DNA of 35,962 nt from Cytophagaceae bacterium (lineage in GTDB: Bacteria; Bacteroidota; Bacteroidia; Cytophagales; Spirosomataceae), in assembly GCA_024642485.1 (NCBI GenBank), contig JAHEAY010000046.1, forward strand, positions 1 to 35,962, given 5' to 3'. A program made the translations under genes and the position numbers. Shown here in pieces: positions 1-8,234 of the stretch. The number at the start of each line of letters is the position of its first letter. The first letter of the stretch is position 1. The notes below the pieces were generated by a model. It did no database searches, had not been told where the DNA came from, and worked only from the letters and a program-made list of their open reading frames with translations.

Positions 1-1067
1 TCCAAGAGTTCAAGAAATTTGATATTAATTCAGTACAAGATATTCCCGCGGCAGAATTGCCAAAGGCTTTCGATTTCTTAATGAATCACCCGAACATCGC
101 TTCGAAGAAGTGGGTGGCGGAGCAATATGATTCATCAATCGGACGTGCGAATCGCAACACGAATGCGCCTTCGGATGCGGGTGTTGTAAAAGTACATGGT
201 TCTGATAAGTCGATCGTGATTACGGTGGATTGTAATTCTCGCTATGTAAACGCAGATCCGGAAGAGGGTTGTGCAATGGCAGTTGCGGAGGCGGCGCGTA
301 ACATTGTTTGTTCGGGTGGTACGCCGGTGGCAATTACCAACTGTCTTAATTTTGGTAATCCATACGTTCCAGAAGTTTACTGGCAATTCGTAGGAGCGAT
401 CAAAGGAATGAAAAAGGCTTGTGAGGCGTTTGAAACGCCGGTAACAGGTGGAAACGTGAGTTTCTACAATCAATCATCGGATGAAGGTCCGGTATTCCCT
501 ACGCCAACGATCGGTATGTTGGGTATCTTGGAGAAACCAGAAAACAAGATGACCTTGGATTTCAAGGCTGAAGGAGATTTAGTGTATTTGGTAGGAGAGT
601 CTGTTAATGACATCGCTTCTTCTGAGTTCTTATATTCTTACCGCAAGGTGAAGGCTTCGCCAGCACCGCATTTTGATTTGCCTACAGAGCAATTAGTTCA
701 AAAAGGTATTTTGGGCTTAATCGAAGGTAAATTAATTCAATCAGCGCATGATGTGTCCGATGGTGGTGTATTAGTTACGTTAGCTGAATCTGCTTTCCCA
801 CGAGGTTTAGGTTTCGAGGTGAAATCTGATTCAGGCATTCGTCAAGATGCGATGTGGTTTGGTGAGTCACAATCTCGTGTGATTGTATCTGTTTCACCTG
901 CAAAACAATCGGCATTCGAAGCACATTTAGCTGGTTTAGGCGTTAAGTCGACCCAATTAGGTACCGTAAAAGGTACGGATATGGTGGTGGATGGCCAAGT
1001 AGTAAGTTCTTTAGCGAAGGCTTCAGGTTCTTATTTCACGGCTTTGGAAACGGCCTTAACAAAATAA
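1..1067 (+). CDS. purL: Phosphoribosylformylglycinamidine synthase PurL, C-terminal part (5' end outside window)
   Basis: PurL makes formylglycinamidine ribonucleotide from FGAR, ATP and ammonia in purine synthesis, in the cytosol. The reading frame is already open at base 3, so the gene starts before the window; about 354 residues are visible, roughly the second half of a small-type (about 740-residue) PurL. The visible part carries AIRS-like hallmarks: the PVTGGNVSFYNQ segment and, nearer the C-terminus, the glycine-rich AHDVSDGGVLVTLAES segment typical of the second AIRS C-terminal domain. No glutamine amidotransferase domain follows, which fits the multisubunit form needing PurS and PurQ, neither of which is in view. 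The TTG at 57 should not be taken as the start, because homologous sequence continues upstream of it. truA follows after 6 bases, so the two are probably co-transcribed. Confidence 0.95.
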   Translation, partial: QEFKKFDINSVQDIPAAELPKAFDFLMNHPNIASKKWVAEQYDSSIGRANRNTNAPSDAGVVKVHGSDKSIVITVDCNSRYVNADPEEGCAMAVAEAARNIVCSGGTPVAITNCLNFGNPYVPEVYWQFVGAIKGMKKACEAFETPVTGGNVSFYNQSSDEGPVFPTPTIGMLGILEKPENKMTLDFKAEGDLVYLVGESVNDIASSEFLYSYRKVKASPAPHFDLPTEQLVQKGILGLIEGKLIQSAHDVSDGGVLVTLAESAFPRGLGFEVKSDSGIRQDAMWFGESQSRVIVSVSPAKQSAFEAHLAGLGVKSTQLGTVKGTDMVVDGQVVSSLAKASGSYFTALETALTK

Positions 1068-1073
1068 TTCTAG

Positions 1074-1829
1074 ATGAGCCGCTATGCACTGCAATTCGCT
1101 TATGATGGCGGCTCATTTCATGGATATCAGATCCAACCGAATGCACACAGCGTGCAGGCGGAATTAGAGGAAAAATTAAGTCTTTTATTGGGGGAAACAG
1201 TTGCGATCACAGGAAGCGGTCGGACCGATACAGGTGTACATGCTTCGCATCAAATCGCCCATTTTGATACATCGGTTTCTATCGATGATAATCTCATCTA
1301 CCGCTTAAATCGCATGCTTTCGCCCGATTTAACGGCACAAGCCATCTATGCGGTGGCGGATGATTTTCATGCCCGTTTTGACGCGACATCACGTACCTAT
1401 GAATACCGAATCACGCGGCATAAGGATCCTTTTTTGCGTGATTTTGCGTATTGGTATGAGGCGGATTTGGATCTGAAGGCGATGAATGAAGCGGCACAAT
1501 TACTCTTGTCTCACACCGATTTTCAGTGTTTTTCCAAAGTGAAAACGGAAGTAAATACCTTTGAATGCACCATTATGCGTGCTTTTTGGGAGGAGCAAGG
1601 GGATCATTTAATCTTTACAATTGAGGGTAATCGTTTCCTACGCGGGATGGTGCGTGCGGTCGTTGGAACGCTGATGGAAATCGGGATGGGGAAATGGACC
1701 GTGGCCGATTTACAGCGCATATTAGCCTCTAAAAGCCGACAAGAAGCCGGTCGGGCGGTGCCTGCCCATGGTTTGCATCTCGTGAAAGTGACTTATCCGG
1801 AGGCTAGTTTTGGCGCCAGATGTTCATAA
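1074..1829 (+). CDS. truA: tRNA pseudouridine(38-40) synthase TruA
   Basis: TruA isomerises uridines 38-40 in the anticodon stem of many tRNAs to pseudouridine. The 251-residue protein has the family length. It contains the catalytic motif SGRTDTGVHA with the nucleophilic Asp at residue 52, and conserved blocks RTYEYRI, FLRGMVRAVVGTL and the C-terminal AHGLHLVKVTYPE. It begins 6 bases after the purL stop and is probably read from the same transcript. Its last 26 bases overlap the 3' end of the convergent radA gene, and no hairpin terminator separates the two. The short tail after YPE is encoded entirely in that overlap and may not be conserved. Confidence 0.95.
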   Translation: MSRYALQFAYDGGSFHGYQIQPNAHSVQAELEEKLSLLLGETVAITGSGRTDTGVHASHQIAHFDTSVSIDDNLIYRLNRMLSPDLTAQAIYAVADDFHARFDATSRTYEYRITRHKDPFLRDFAYWYEADLDLKAMNEAAQLLLSHTDFQCFSKVKTEVNTFECTIMRAFWEEQGDHLIFTIEGNRFLRGMVRAVVGTLMEIGMGKWTVADLQRILASKSRQEAGRAVPAHGLHLVKVTYPEASFGARCS

Positions 1830-3183
1830 TGACATCCATTAAGCTAGCTGCCGATTTAATCTGAATGCTTTTGGGTTTGTAGTTCAAGCCTTTTAAGTTG
1901 TATTTCGAAATCCAAATTTCTTTGAAACCCAATTTCTCTGCCTCAGCGATGCGTTGATCGATGCGCGTTACGGAACGTAATTCGCCACCTAGGCCCACTT
2001 CCGCCGCGAAGCATTTGGAGGAATCAATGATTTTGTCTTCATAAGAGGAAACGACAGAAAGACAGGTTGCCAAATCCAAAGCGGGATCATCTACTCGAAT
2101 TCCACCGGTAATATTCAAGAATACATCTTGTGAACTCAGTTTATATCCGCCACGCTTTTCAATCACAGCGAGTAGCATATTTAAGCGTTTCCCGTCGTAT
2201 CCATTGGCGGTCCGTTGGGCCGTTCCGTAGGATGTGGTCGAAACTAATGATTGAATTTCAACCAATAGAGGGCGGTTACCTTCCATCAATGTCCCGATCG
2301 CGACGCCAGAAGCCGGTTCGTCTCGCTGGGATAATAGGATTTCAGATGGATTCGTTACGGCGCGTAAGCCGGAGCCCAACATTTCATAAATGCCTAATTC
2401 TGATGTGCTTCCAAAACGATTCTTGGTCGTGCGCAGGATTCGGTAGATCATGTGTCGGTCACCTTCAAACTGTAATACGGTATCCACCAAGTGTTCGAGA
2501 ACTTTCGGTCCTGCAATGGATCCTTCTTTGGTGATATGGCCAACTAGAAAAATAGGGGTATTCGATTCTTTGGCAAAACGCATTAATTCCAAGGCACATT
2601 CGCGAATCTGTGATACAGAACCAGGGCCTGATTCGATTTGATCAGAGAAAAGCGTCTGAATGGAATCGACGATGATCAGCTCGGGTTCAAGATCCACCAA
2701 ATGCTTGAAAATCGCCTGGGTATTTGTTTCCGTCAAGATATATAAGCTATCTGATTTTTTTTCAAGCCGGTCGGCGCGAAGTTTAATTTGTTGTTCGGAT
2801 TCCTCACCAGTAACATAAAGAACTTTGGTTTCCGTTAAAGACAAAGCAACTTGCAACAACAAGGTTGATTTTCCGATACCCGGTTCTCCGCCGATTAACA
2901 CGAGGCTTCCAGGAACGATGCCTCCACCCAGGACCCGACTGAATTCGGTGTCATTGCAGCCGATTTTCGGTAGGCTTTCGAAGTCTACGTCTTGTAATAA
3001 TTTCGGTTGGGGTTTGCTTCTTGCTTGCGAAGGGCTTTTCCAAACTTCCGCTGGGTGGGAGCTTACCTCGACTAATTCTTCCACAAAGGTATTCCACTCA
3101 TTGCAGGATGGACACTTGCCTAACCATTTAGGCGCTTGATGCCCACAAGATTGACAGAAAAAGGAAGTTTTAGCTTTAGCCAC
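1804..3183 (-). CDS. radA: DNA repair protein RadA (Sms), DnaB-like branch-migration helicase
   Basis: RadA acts in homologous recombination, driving branch migration at recombination intermediates in the cytosol. The 459 residues show the full family order: an N-terminal C4 zinc finger (Cys10, Cys13, Cys24, Cys27), a RecA-like ATPase with Walker A GEPGIGKST at 99-107 and Walker B LIIVDSIQ, the RadA-specific KNRFGS motif starting at Lys254, and a C-terminal Lon-protease-like domain (GGIRVDDPALDLA, then FAAEVGLGGELRSV). The start is set by the zinc finger, which lies only nine residues in. The gene stands alone and converges on truA with a 26-base overlap. A TATTTTTG sequence 20 bases ahead of the start on the minus strand could be its -7 promoter element. 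Confidence 0.96.
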   Translation of the reverse strand: MAKAKTSFFCQSCGHQAPKWLGKCPSCNEWNTFVEELVEVSSHPAEVWKSPSQARSKPQPKLLQDVDFESLPKIGCNDTEFSRVLGGGIVPGSLVLIGGEPGIGKSTLLLQVALSLTETKVLYVTGEESEQQIKLRADRLEKKSDSLYILTETNTQAIFKHLVDLEPELIIVDSIQTLFSDQIESGPGSVSQIRECALELMRFAKESNTPIFLVGHITKEGSIAGPKVLEHLVDTVLQFEGDRHMIYRILRTTKNRFGSTSELGIYEMLGSGLRAVTNPSEILLSQRDEPASGVAIGTLMEGNRPLLVEIQSLVSTTSYGTAQRTANGYDGKRLNMLLAVIEKRGGYKLSSQDVFLNITGGIRVDDPALDLATCLSVVSSYEDKIIDSSKCFAAEVGLGGELRSVTRIDQRIAEAEKLGFKEIWISKYNLKGLNYKPKSIQIKSAASLMDVIMNIWRQN

Positions 3184-3203
3184 AGGTACATTTTTTTAAG
3201 CTT

Positions 3204-3211
3204 CAAAAATA
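3204..3211 (-). promoter_or_regulatory. Possible -7 promoter element for radA
   Basis: On the minus strand this reads TATTTTTG, matching the Bacteroidota -7 consensus TAnnTTTG. It lies 20 bases upstream of the radA start. No TTG at the expected -33 distance is visible, and the region is rich in T runs, so the match may be accidental. Confidence 0.3.
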
Positions 3212-3290
3212 CGCTTTTCGTTTGTTTTTTCTTTTTTTTCGGTTGAAAAAGGATAATTTTACTGTTTCATTGTAAAATCCCTCAGAATCT

Positions 3291-3971
3291 ATGCGCAAGC
3301 TTTTTCGATTAATTCTCCTCGTTGGATGTTTGAGTAGTATCACCTTAGGTGTTTCGGCTCAATTTTTAATGCCTGCCCGTAAGATCACAGGAAACTTTTT
3401 CCGACTAGGAATTAAGGGTGGTGTAACCATGGCATCGTTAAAAACAGATAACTTGACCTATAATGGGATGAGCGATTTTGTTGTTGAAAATTTGAACGGA
3501 AAATCAGGATATACCGCCGGTGTTTACATGCGATTGGGCAGAAAGTTATTCGTTGAGCCAGAACTTTTGGTTTCCTATAAAAATGGTTCTTTTGATATTT
3601 TAAAGACTATTTCTACCCAAAGAGTGCAGTTTGACGTGCATTACACAAGTTTGGATGTTCCGATTATGTTGGGCTACCGATTAGGACCCTTGCACGTGAT
3701 GGCTGGTCCAGTTGCATCTTACAGCATGAATTCAAATAATACGATTGCAGAAGCCTTAGGTACTAATTTGGGGAGTTTGCAAGCTGCGACAACCAAGGCT
3801 TATATTTCATATACGGCGGGTGCAGGAATCGATTTATTAGGTTTAACGCTCGATGTGCGTTATGAAGGAAATGTGACCGATTTGTCTAAGACAGTCCCTT
3901 TGCCTCAAGGAGTGAATTTTTCTCAAAAGGCATCCTTATGGCATGCTACGTTAGGGATCAAAATATTATAA
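3291..3971 (+). CDS. Outer-membrane beta-barrel protein (PorT-like, unknown role)
   Basis: This is a 226-residue exported protein of the small outer-membrane beta-barrel type common in Bacteroidota. An N-terminal signal peptide (MRKLFRLILLVGCLSSITLGVSA, hydrophobic core about residues 5-20) is followed by alternating amphipathic segments such as FRLGIKGGVTMASL, GVYMRLGRKLFVEPELLVSYKNG, SLDVPIMLGYRLGPLHVMAGPVASY and GAGIDLLGLTLDVRYEG. These are the pattern of the Pfam family OMP_b-brl_2. The strand with LDVPIMLGYRLGPLHV is especially typical. The exact function is unknown; PorT itself belongs to the type IX secretion system, but similarity at this level does not show that role. pheS begins only 6 bases downstream, so they probably share a transcript despite unrelated functions. 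Confidence 0.8.
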   Translation: MRKLFRLILLVGCLSSITLGVSAQFLMPARKITGNFFRLGIKGGVTMASLKTDNLTYNGMSDFVVENLNGKSGYTAGVYMRLGRKLFVEPELLVSYKNGSFDILKTISTQRVQFDVHYTSLDVPIMLGYRLGPLHVMAGPVASYSMNSNNTIAEALGTNLGSLQAATTKAYISYTAGAGIDLLGLTLDVRYEGNVTDLSKTVPLPQGVNFSQKASLWHATLGIKIL

Positions 3972-3977
3972 TTTTTT

Positions 3978-5003
3978 ATGAACGAACAGATACAATCGAT
4001 TCAAGCGGAAGTTGAATCATTTTTGATAAGCAATGAGGCTGAATTAGAGCAATTTCGAATTGCTTATGTGGGAAGAAAAGGCCGATTAGCGGCTTTGTTT
4101 GATGGGTTGAAAGATGTACCTGCGGAGAACCGTCGGGAAGTTGGACAAGCCTTGAATGCCTTGAAACAATTGGCGGAAGGTAAGTTTGCTTTGGCACAAG
4201 AGGCCTTTGCCGATAGCGATTCATCTGTACAAGTTCCGGATGATTTGACTTTAACAGATCCGGTCCAACATGGTTCAATGCACCCCTTAACGATTGTTCG
4301 TGCACGTATTTTGGAGATATTTAATCGGATGGGTTTTTCCGTATCGGATGGTCCTGAAATCGAAACCGATTTTTATAATTTTACAGCCTTGAATTTTCCG
4401 CCAAACCACCCGGCACGTGAAATGCAGGATACTTTTTTCATCGAAAAAGGGAAGGGCGAAATTCAAGATGATGTCTTATTGCGTACGCATACGTCCAACG
4501 TCCAAGTGCGTTTGATGCAATACCAAAAGCCGCCTATTCGTTCGATTATGCCAGGCCGTGTTTTTCGTAATGAAGCTATTTCAGCGCGAGCACATTGCTT
4601 GTTTCACCAAGTAGAAGGTCTTTATGTGGATGAAGAGGTAAGTTTCAAGGACTTAAAAGATAGTTTATATCATTTCGCGAAAGAGATGTTTGGAAAGGAT
4701 ACCAAAGTTCGTTTCCGGCCATCTTATTTCCCTTTCACAGAGCCAAGCGCTGAGATGGACATTACGTGTTTGCTTTGCAAAGGCGATGGCTGTAATGTGT
4801 GTAAACAAGCGGGTTGGGTGGAAATTGGTGGTGCCGGAATGGTGGATCCCAATGTCCTTGAAAACGTGGGGATTGATTCGAAGAAATATTCAGGATTTGC
4901 CTTTGGTATGGGAATTGAGCGGATAACAATGCTTAAATACCAAATCAAAGACCTTCGTTTATTTACGGAAAATGACGTTCGTTTCTTACGCCAATTTAAT
5001 TAA
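3978..5003 (+). CDS. pheS: Phenylalanine-tRNA ligase alpha subunit PheS
   Basis: PheS is the catalytic alpha subunit of the heterotetrameric phenylalanyl-tRNA synthetase, charging tRNA-Phe in the cytosol. The 341 residues comprise an N-terminal coiled-coil tRNA-binding arm (about residues 1-85) and a class II synthetase core. Motif 1 lies in the HPLTIVRARILEIFNRMGFS region, motif 2 in the RTHTSNVQVRLM...VFRNEAISARAH region, and motif 3 in FAFGMGIERITMLKY near the C-terminus. A small cysteine cluster (CLLCKGDGCNVCK) precedes GWVEIGGAGMVDP; this cluster is familiar from PheS of this phylum. pheT is not adjacent. The gene follows the barrel protein by 6 bases and ends at a short hairpin. Confidence 0.96.
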   Translation: MNEQIQSIQAEVESFLISNEAELEQFRIAYVGRKGRLAALFDGLKDVPAENRREVGQALNALKQLAEGKFALAQEAFADSDSSVQVPDDLTLTDPVQHGSMHPLTIVRARILEIFNRMGFSVSDGPEIETDFYNFTALNFPPNHPAREMQDTFFIEKGKGEIQDDVLLRTHTSNVQVRLMQYQKPPIRSIMPGRVFRNEAISARAHCLFHQVEGLYVDEEVSFKDLKDSLYHFAKEMFGKDTKVRFRPSYFPFTEPSAEMDITCLLCKGDGCNVCKQAGWVEIGGAGMVDPNVLENVGIDSKKYSGFAFGMGIERITMLKYQIKDLRLFTENDVRFLRQFN

Positions 5004-5019
5004 CAAGAATTAACCTGAC

Positions 5020-5044
5020 GGATTGATTTCAATCCCTTTTATTT
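5020..5044 (+). terminator. Probable short hairpin terminator after pheS
   Basis: A perfect 6-bp stem, GGATTG with CAATCC (5020-5025 and 5030-5035) around loop ATTT, is followed by CTTTTATTT. It lies 17 bases after the pheS stop and ahead of the next start at 5063. The stem is short and partly A/T, so termination may be weak. Confidence 0.5.
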
Positions 5045-5062
5045 GAGTTTTAATTTCAAACT

Positions 5063-8038
5063 ATGCAGCATTTTCAACGCAATAATAACCTCGTCGGTTG
5101 GATTGTTTTTCTCATTTCATTAGTGACGTATACCTTAACGGTTGAGCCTACCGCATCCTTTTGGGATTGTGGGGAATTCATCGCTTGTGCGTATAAATTA
5201 CAAGTTCCGCACCCTCCGGGGGCACCGCTTTTCTTGTTGATTGGTCGGATGTTCTCATTCCTAGCCTTAGGCGATGTGACGCGTGTGGCCTTCTGGATCA
5301 ACATGATGTCGGTCGTTTCCAGTGCTTTCACAATCTTGTTCATGCATTGGACGATTGTGATGATCGGTCGGAAAGTCTTGAACAAGCCTTTTGTTGAATT
5401 ATCAAAATCAGAAAGTGGAATCTTATTGCTTTCTGGTGCCGTAGGATCCTTGGTTTACGCTTTTTCAGATACATTCTGGTTCTCAGCTGTGGAAGCAGAG
5501 GTGTATGCGATGTCCTCTTTCTTTACTGCGATTGTCGTTTGGGCTGCGTTTAAATGGGAATTAGTGGAAGATGAGGCGACTGCCAATCGTTGGATTTTAT
5601 TCATCGCTTATTTGGTTGGTTTGTCCATCGGTGTCCATTTATTGAACTTAGTTACTTTGCCTGCATTGGCCTTGTTGTGGTATTTTAAGAAGGAAGATAA
5701 GCCTACTTACAAAGGTGGTTTCATTGCTGTATTGGCTGGATTATTCATACTAGGAATTATCAATTCAGGTATTATTCCAGGCTTGCCATCTGTGGCATTT
5801 TGGTTTGAATTACAGTTCGTGAACAACCTTGGAATGGGTTATGGTTCTGGGGCAATTTTCTTCTTGATCTGCCTTTTGGCGGCTGTGGTTTTTGGTATTC
5901 GTTATTCATATACACATGGGAAATTGCTATTGAACATGGCCTTGTTTTCGTTTGTGTTTTTATTGATTGGGTATTCGACTTATACGGTTGCCTTGGTGCG
6001 TTCGGGATATAATCCACCGATCAACGAGAATGACCCGAGTAACATTTTGAACTTCTTGAAATATTTGAAACGTGAGCAATACGGTTCTCGTTCATTATTG
6101 TACGGACCTGTTTATACGGCCCAAATTGAGGATTTCAAGAAAGGGGAGGATGTTTACAAAATGAAGGATGGTAAATATGTGGTGTATACGAATAAGCCAG
6201 AATATGTTTATCAGAAGGACCAACAAATGTTGTTGCCGCGTGTTTGGAGTAATTCAGGATCACATGTTCAGATGTACCAAGATATGTTGGGCATTCCTGC
6301 AGGTCAAAAACCGAGCTTTGGAGATAACCTCCGTTTCATGTTTACACATCAGTTGGGCAACATGTACACACGTTACCTATTATGGAACTTCATCGGTCGG
6401 GAAAATGACTTAGAAGGTGCCTATGCGATTTCAAATCCTTTTGAGGATACGTCCAAATTGCCCGATGTATTAAAGAACAATAAGGCGCGTAACAATTACT
6501 ATTATTTGCCAATCATCTTGGTGCTTTTAGGGTTCTATCTATTATATCGAAAGGATGAGAAAGACTTTTTGGTGACTATCATGATGTTTGTATTATCGGG
6601 GGTTGCCTTAGCGGTATACTTAAACTCTCCGCCGGCAGAGCCTCGTGAGCGTGATTATATTTATGTGGGATCTTTCTATTTCTTAGCCATATGGGCGGGA
6701 TTGGGGGTCATGCAATTAGCTGAATGGTTAACGAAATTGATTAAATCTCCGCAGGTTCGTTGGGGTTTATTAGGGCTTTTAAGTTTCTCGGCGCCGGCTA
6801 TTTTGGCTCAACAAAACTGGGATGATCACGATCGTAGCGGTCGGTACCACCAAATCGATTTTGCGAAGAATCTGTTGAATTCTTGTGCACCGAATGCCAT
6901 TTTGTTTACGGGAGGAGATAATGATACCTTCCCATTGTGGTATGTGCAAGAGGTGGAGGGATTCCGTACGGATGTTCGTGTATGTAATTTGTCTTTATTA
7001 GGGACAGATTGGTACATCGATCAAATGAAACGCAAGACTTACGAGTCGGAGGCCTTACCAATTGTTTTGAAGAAGGATCAGTTCTTGGAAGGCGTGAATG
7101 ATCAAATCATGTACAATGAGAGTCCGAACATTGCAGCGATGTCATTGCCAGATTTCTTGGATTTGTTGCATCGTGATAGTCCATCGATTCAGGCGCAAAC
7201 GCAAGGTGGTGAAATGATCAATACGTTCCCGTCTGATTCCTTAATTATTCCAGTGAATGTAGCACAGGTGGCTAATTCAGCTTGGTTCCCGAAAGAATTT
7301 GTAGGCTTTTTGTCAAATCAATTGGCATGGAAATTACCTGCGAAAAACATTTTCAAAGGCGAATTAATCCAATTGGAAATTATCTCCAACAATGCGCAGC
7401 AGGGTTGGAAGCGTCCGATTTATTTCGCTTCGACATTACCAGGTGATCAGTATTTAGGATTAAAAGAAAGCATGCAGTTGGAGGGTTATGCGTACCGATT
7501 GATGCCATTCAAGATTTCGGGTGCCAAAGATGGTTTTGTGAATTCAAAAATCATGGCTGATAACATGTTGAATAAGATGTATTGGCGAGGATTGAATGAT
7601 GATAAGATCTATTACCATGGAGACTTTTACATGGGTATCCCGAGTGTGACGCTACGTTTGAGTACGTATCGTTTGGCGGATCAATTGATTCGTGAGGGAA
7701 ATATTCCATTGGCGAAGAAAGTGCTTAATCACTTGGATCAGGTGATGCCAGATAAGGTTATTCCTTACGATCAGTTCTCAGCGAGCATGGTGAGTTTGTT
7801 GATTGAGGTAGGGGATACATCGAAAGCTTTAGCTGTAGCCAAAACGATGATGGATCGAAACGACAAAGCGCTGGATTATTATTTATCGGGCGGCATACGT
7901 TCGCACGATCGCGATATTCAGATTGCTTTGTATGAGATGAATATTATCGCAGCTTCTTTGTCAGAATCAAAGATTCCTGCCAATCAGTATCAGTCGATTG
8001 TTGCTAAGTTTGATAAGTGGCAGAGTCGGTTTAAATAG
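5063..8038 (+). CDS. DUF2723 polytopic membrane protein, putative GT-C type protein O-mannosyltransferase
   Basis: This 991-residue inner-membrane protein belongs to the DUF2723 family, widespread in Bacteroidota. The N-terminal half has many hydrophobic segments (for example VGWIVFLISLVTYTLTV, ISGVALAVYL-type stretches and LLGLLSFSAPAILAQ near 575). The first periplasmic loop contains EPTASFWDCGEFIACAYKL followed by VPHPPGAPLFLLIGR, the most conserved family signature. Its acidic residues sit where GT-C fold glycosyltransferases keep their catalytic Asp/Glu. The C-terminal part from about 590 is soluble, begins with GGDNDTFPLWYVQEVEGFRTDV and ends in helical, TPR-like sequence. The human relative TMEM260 is a protein O-mannosyltransferase, so a role in periplasmic protein glycosylation is plausible by homology but not shown here. 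It appears monocistronic, bounded by a terminator on each side. Confidence 0.85.
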   Translation: MQHFQRNNNLVGWIVFLISLVTYTLTVEPTASFWDCGEFIACAYKLQVPHPPGAPLFLLIGRMFSFLALGDVTRVAFWINMMSVVSSAFTILFMHWTIVMIGRKVLNKPFVELSKSESGILLLSGAVGSLVYAFSDTFWFSAVEAEVYAMSSFFTAIVVWAAFKWELVEDEATANRWILFIAYLVGLSIGVHLLNLVTLPALALLWYFKKEDKPTYKGGFIAVLAGLFILGIINSGIIPGLPSVAFWFELQFVNNLGMGYGSGAIFFLICLLAAVVFGIRYSYTHGKLLLNMALFSFVFLLIGYSTYTVALVRSGYNPPINENDPSNILNFLKYLKREQYGSRSLLYGPVYTAQIEDFKKGEDVYKMKDGKYVVYTNKPEYVYQKDQQMLLPRVWSNSGSHVQMYQDMLGIPAGQKPSFGDNLRFMFTHQLGNMYTRYLLWNFIGRENDLEGAYAISNPFEDTSKLPDVLKNNKARNNYYYLPIILVLLGFYLLYRKDEKDFLVTIMMFVLSGVALAVYLNSPPAEPRERDYIYVGSFYFLAIWAGLGVMQLAEWLTKLIKSPQVRWGLLGLLSFSAPAILAQQNWDDHDRSGRYHQIDFAKNLLNSCAPNAILFTGGDNDTFPLWYVQEVEGFRTDVRVCNLSLLGTDWYIDQMKRKTYESEALPIVLKKDQFLEGVNDQIMYNESPNIAAMSLPDFLDLLHRDSPSIQAQTQGGEMINTFPSDSLIIPVNVAQVANSAWFPKEFVGFLSNQLAWKLPAKNIFKGELIQLEIISNNAQQGWKRPIYFASTLPGDQYLGLKESMQLEGYAYRLMPFKISGAKDGFVNSKIMADNMLNKMYWRGLNDDKIYYHGDFYMGIPSVTLRLSTYRLADQLIREGNIPLAKKVLNHLDQVMPDKVIPYDQFSASMVSLLIEVGDTSKALAVAKTMMDRNDKALDYYLSGGIRSHDRDIQIALYEMNIIAASLSESKIPANQYQSIVAKFDKWQSRFK

Positions 8039-8043
8039 AGGGG

Positions 8044-8078
8044 AGAGTGAAGAGTTAAGAGTTAAGAGTGAAGAGGTG
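8044..8078 (+). repeat. Heptamer tandem array, AGAGTKA x5
   Basis: Five consecutive 7-base units start 5 bases after the DUF2723 stop: AGAGTGA, AGAGTTA, AGAGTTA, AGAGTGA and a diverged AGAGGTG. The phase is exact and there are no spacers, so this is a microsatellite-like array rather than a CRISPR. It precedes the terminator hairpin of the upstream gene. Confidence 0.75.
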
Positions 8079-8086
8079 TCTTATTT

Positions 8087-8115
8087 AGCCCTGGAAGAGA
8101 TTCTGGGGCTTTTTT
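8087..8115 (+). terminator. Rho-independent terminator after the DUF2723 gene
   Basis: A 10-bp stem (8087-8096 with 8101-8110, including two G-T pairs) closes on a GAGA tetraloop and is followed directly by TTTTT. It lies 49 bases after the DUF2723 stop and is oriented to end that transcript. Confidence 0.8.
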
Positions 8116-8123
8116 ATTGTTAG

Positions 8124-8158
8124 ACGTTGGACATTAGACGTTTGACAATAGACCTTGG
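8124..8158 (+). repeat. Degenerate heptamer array, ACGTTRG-like x5
   Basis: Five units in exact 7-base phase read ACGTTGG, ACATTAG, ACGTTTG, ACAATAG and ACCTTGG. They are the reverse complement, with several mismatches, of the CYAACGT array at 8235-8274. The two arrays therefore form inverted arms around the hairpin at 8204-8223. Confidence 0.65.
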
Positions 8159-8196
8159 AAACATCTGATTTATATTTGACAATCATCCATGTGTAC

Positions 8197-8223
8197 AAAA
8201 AAAAGACGCGAAGTATCGCGTCT
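8197..8223 (-). terminator. Hairpin with T tract, terminator for grpE-dnaJ; possible dispersed palindromic repeat
   Basis: A perfect 8-bp stem, AGACGCGA with TCGCGTCT (8204-8211 and 8216-8223), closes on loop AGTA. On the minus strand it is followed by eight T (8197-8204), so it is positioned to terminate the dnaJ transcript 47 bases after its stop. The GACGCGA...TCGCGTC palindrome with flanking CTAC resembles short dispersed palindromes known in Bacteroidota and cyanobacteria (recollection, not checked). Confidence 0.7.
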
Positions 8224-8234
8224 CTACAAGCTTC

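Noticed and set aside
135-473. 112-residue open frame on the minus strand inside purL
   Set aside because: It lies wholly antisense to clear purL coding sequence, has Arg/Thr-rich composition typical of a shadow frame and resembles no family.
2130-2534. 134-residue open frame on the plus strand antisense to radA
   Set aside because: radA is unambiguous here; the antisense frame has no recognisable domain.
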